DNA from: Bacillota bacterium | GTDB lineage: Bacteria > Bacillota > Clostridia > Acetivibrionales > DTU013 | Assembly: GCA_023411645.1 (NCBI GenBank) | Contig: JAEYON010000176.1 | Location: 1 to 14,935 of the forward strand | Direction of reading: 5' to 3' | Length of the DNA: 14,935 nucleotides | In this document: in pieces, positions 13,871 through 14,935 of the stretch | Layout of the letters: each line of letters starts with the position of its first letter | Numbering within the stretch: position 1 is the stretch's first letter | Program-made: the position numbers and the translations under genes | The notes under the pieces: generated by a model | What the model was told of the DNA's origin: nothing | Seen by the model: only the letters and a program-made list of their open reading frames with translations | Databases searched by the model: none

Positions 13871-14815
13871 ATGAAAAACAGGAAGTATTTAAAAATCGGA
13901 GCGGTGGTTCTGCTAAGCGTAATATTATTGGTTACTGCGGTCCTGACAAGCTATGCATCCAACAATGCGTATGGGGAGTTAAAAATGCTGATGCGTGAGT
14001 ACCGCGCAGAGCGTGTTGAGATCGACAGCATGACACTTCACATGGAAATGGATATTACAGATAACGGTGAGAATGTATTACGTTTCACAGGCGACATAAA
14101 AACCGCGGATGACAAGAAAAACAAGAGCGGGCAGTTTCAAGTAACGAAGCAAGGTGTAGAAAATGTTTTCGAGGTCTATAGCAAGAATGATACTGTCTTG
14201 TTTCATTTGAATGGTTCGGAAAATTGGTACCAGACGACATCTGCTGAGAACTGTTCTTATGATGAAGATCAATTCTCAAGGCGTAGGGGCACAGAAGATA
14301 TGAATGATAATCAGCAACTGCAAGAAAGCCTGATGGATGCGATAATGGGGGACTTGAAGGACCAGATTGCACTGGTTGAGTCAAATGGTCTTCGCACATT
14401 TTCCCTCACGTTAGACAAGAGTAATATGCCTGTGCTTGTTCAGACTCTGTTTTCAATTGCAGAATTTCGCGATGATACGAGACATCAAGATGACGCTGTT
14501 ATGTTGAATCTACCTGAAGAGCTTCAGGATGAAATTGGCGGAATGATGGATTGCGAGGATTTGGCGGAAATCACTAGCAATAGAGTTCTTGAAGTAATCA
14601 ATATATCTCTCTCAGTCGATGAAAAAAATCAGCCAAAGAATATTGATCTTTCTATGAGATTTTCTGGTACTGCTAAAGATGGCACCGCTCATGTTATAGA
14701 AGTCGATTGCAGCGTGGCACTTTCAAATATTAACACTACAGTACCTGATGAAGTAAATGTAGATCCTTCATCAATTACAATAATTGAGACAGAGCAGTTT
14801 GAGAACTGCCGTTAA
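13871..14815 (+). CDS. Exported or membrane-anchored protein of unknown function, first gene of an ABC transporter operon
   Basis: A 314-residue protein that I do not recognise. It starts with a typical signal sequence: basic MKNRKYLK, a hydrophobic core at about residues 10-26, then TSYAS, a plausible signal peptidase I site. There is no lipobox cysteine, so it is not a standard lipoprotein. The rest is soluble, acidic and rich in alternating polar/hydrophobic stretches (for example MTLHMEMDI, NVLRFTGDIK, INISLSV, IDLSMRFSG) that suggest beta strands, as in LolA/LppX-like lipid-binding folds, though this is only an impression. The ribosome site is AGGAG (13855-13859), 11 bases before ATG, a somewhat long spacing. 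The stop is followed 14 bases later by an ABC transporter ATPase, so the protein probably serves that transporter outside the membrane. Four mature-part cysteines are present. Confidence 0.75.
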   Translation: MKNRKYLKIGAVVLLSVILLVTAVLTSYASNNAYGELKMLMREYRAERVEIDSMTLHMEMDITDNGENVLRFTGDIKTADDKKNKSGQFQVTKQGVENVFEVYSKNDTVLFHLNGSENWYQTTSAENCSYDEDQFSRRRGTEDMNDNQQLQESLMDAIMGDLKDQIALVESNGLRTFSLTLDKSNMPVLVQTLFSIAEFRDDTRHQDDAVMLNLPEELQDEIGGMMDCEDLAEITSNRVLEVINISLSVDEKNQPKNIDLSMRFSGTAKDGTAHVIEVDCSVALSNINTTVPDEVNVDPSSITIIETEQFENCR

Positions 14816-14829
14816 GCAGGAGGATTATA

Positions 14830-14935
14830 ATGGGAGAGATTTTAAAAGTGGTTGATGTCACGAAAAAGTATAAAAACGGCAGGGGGATAGAAAATATCTC
14901 CCTTCCGATGAATAAAGGGGAGATTCATGTAAGAA
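14830..14935 (+). CDS. ABC transporter ATP-binding protein, N-terminal fragment (cut by window end)
   Basis: ATG at 14830 is preceded by AGGAGG at 14818-14823 (six-base spacing). The 35 visible residues (ILKVVDVTKKY, GIENISL, NKGEIH) match the first beta strands of ABC ATPases, ending just before the expected Walker A loop. The coupling role, substrate and direction of transport cannot be told. It lies 14 bases after the exported-protein gene, so they are surely one operon. Confidence 0.82.
   Translation, partial: MGEILKVVDVTKKYKNGRGIENISLPMNKGEIHVR

Overview
The window looks like a piece of chromosome from an anaerobic, spore-forming Bacillota, most likely a clostridium. Supporting signs are a small acid-soluble spore protein (SASP) gene, a T-box leader on pheST, AraR-type control of arabinose genes, strong AGGAGG-type ribosome sites, and an aldo/keto reductase carrying ferredoxin-like cysteine motifs. 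I see no insertion sequence, phage gene, tRNA, rRNA or CRISPR array. Most of it is ordinary housekeeping and catabolic DNA.

Left part (1-4300), arabinose: the 3' end of araB (ribulokinase), a 12-helix-type MFS transporter on the same strand, and converging on it the repressor gene araR. araR is the second gene of a two-gene minus-strand operon. The first gene encodes a membrane-anchored TPR protein whose stop codon overlaps the TTG start of araR. Arabinose control is therefore translationally tied to a TPR protein of unknown role.

Middle part (4366-8468), translation: divergent promoters lie in the 4366-4446 region. The rightward one drives a long T-box leader with a UUC (Phe) specifier, then pheS and pheT, so phenylalanyl-tRNA synthetase is induced by uncharged tRNA-Phe. 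A long bidirectional terminator separates pheT from the facing SASP gene. pgi (glucose-6-phosphate isomerase) follows, with its own near-consensus promoter and terminator.

Right part (10284-14935), small transcription units: a membrane-anchored metallophosphoesterase (minus) diverges from an ArsR/SmtB metal sensor that keeps both known metal-site signatures. The sensor is followed closely by a PHP-domain phosphoesterase-like gene, with no metal pump in sight. An aldo/keto reductase with two C-terminal cysteine clusters (minus) diverges from an exported protein I do not recognise. That protein is followed 14 bases later by the start of an ABC transporter ATPase cut by the window edge.

The least explained parts are the exported protein plus ABC ATPase unit with dyad sequences in front of it, the dual-site ArsR paired with a PHP enzyme, and the TPR-araR coupling. 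None is proven here to be a new system.
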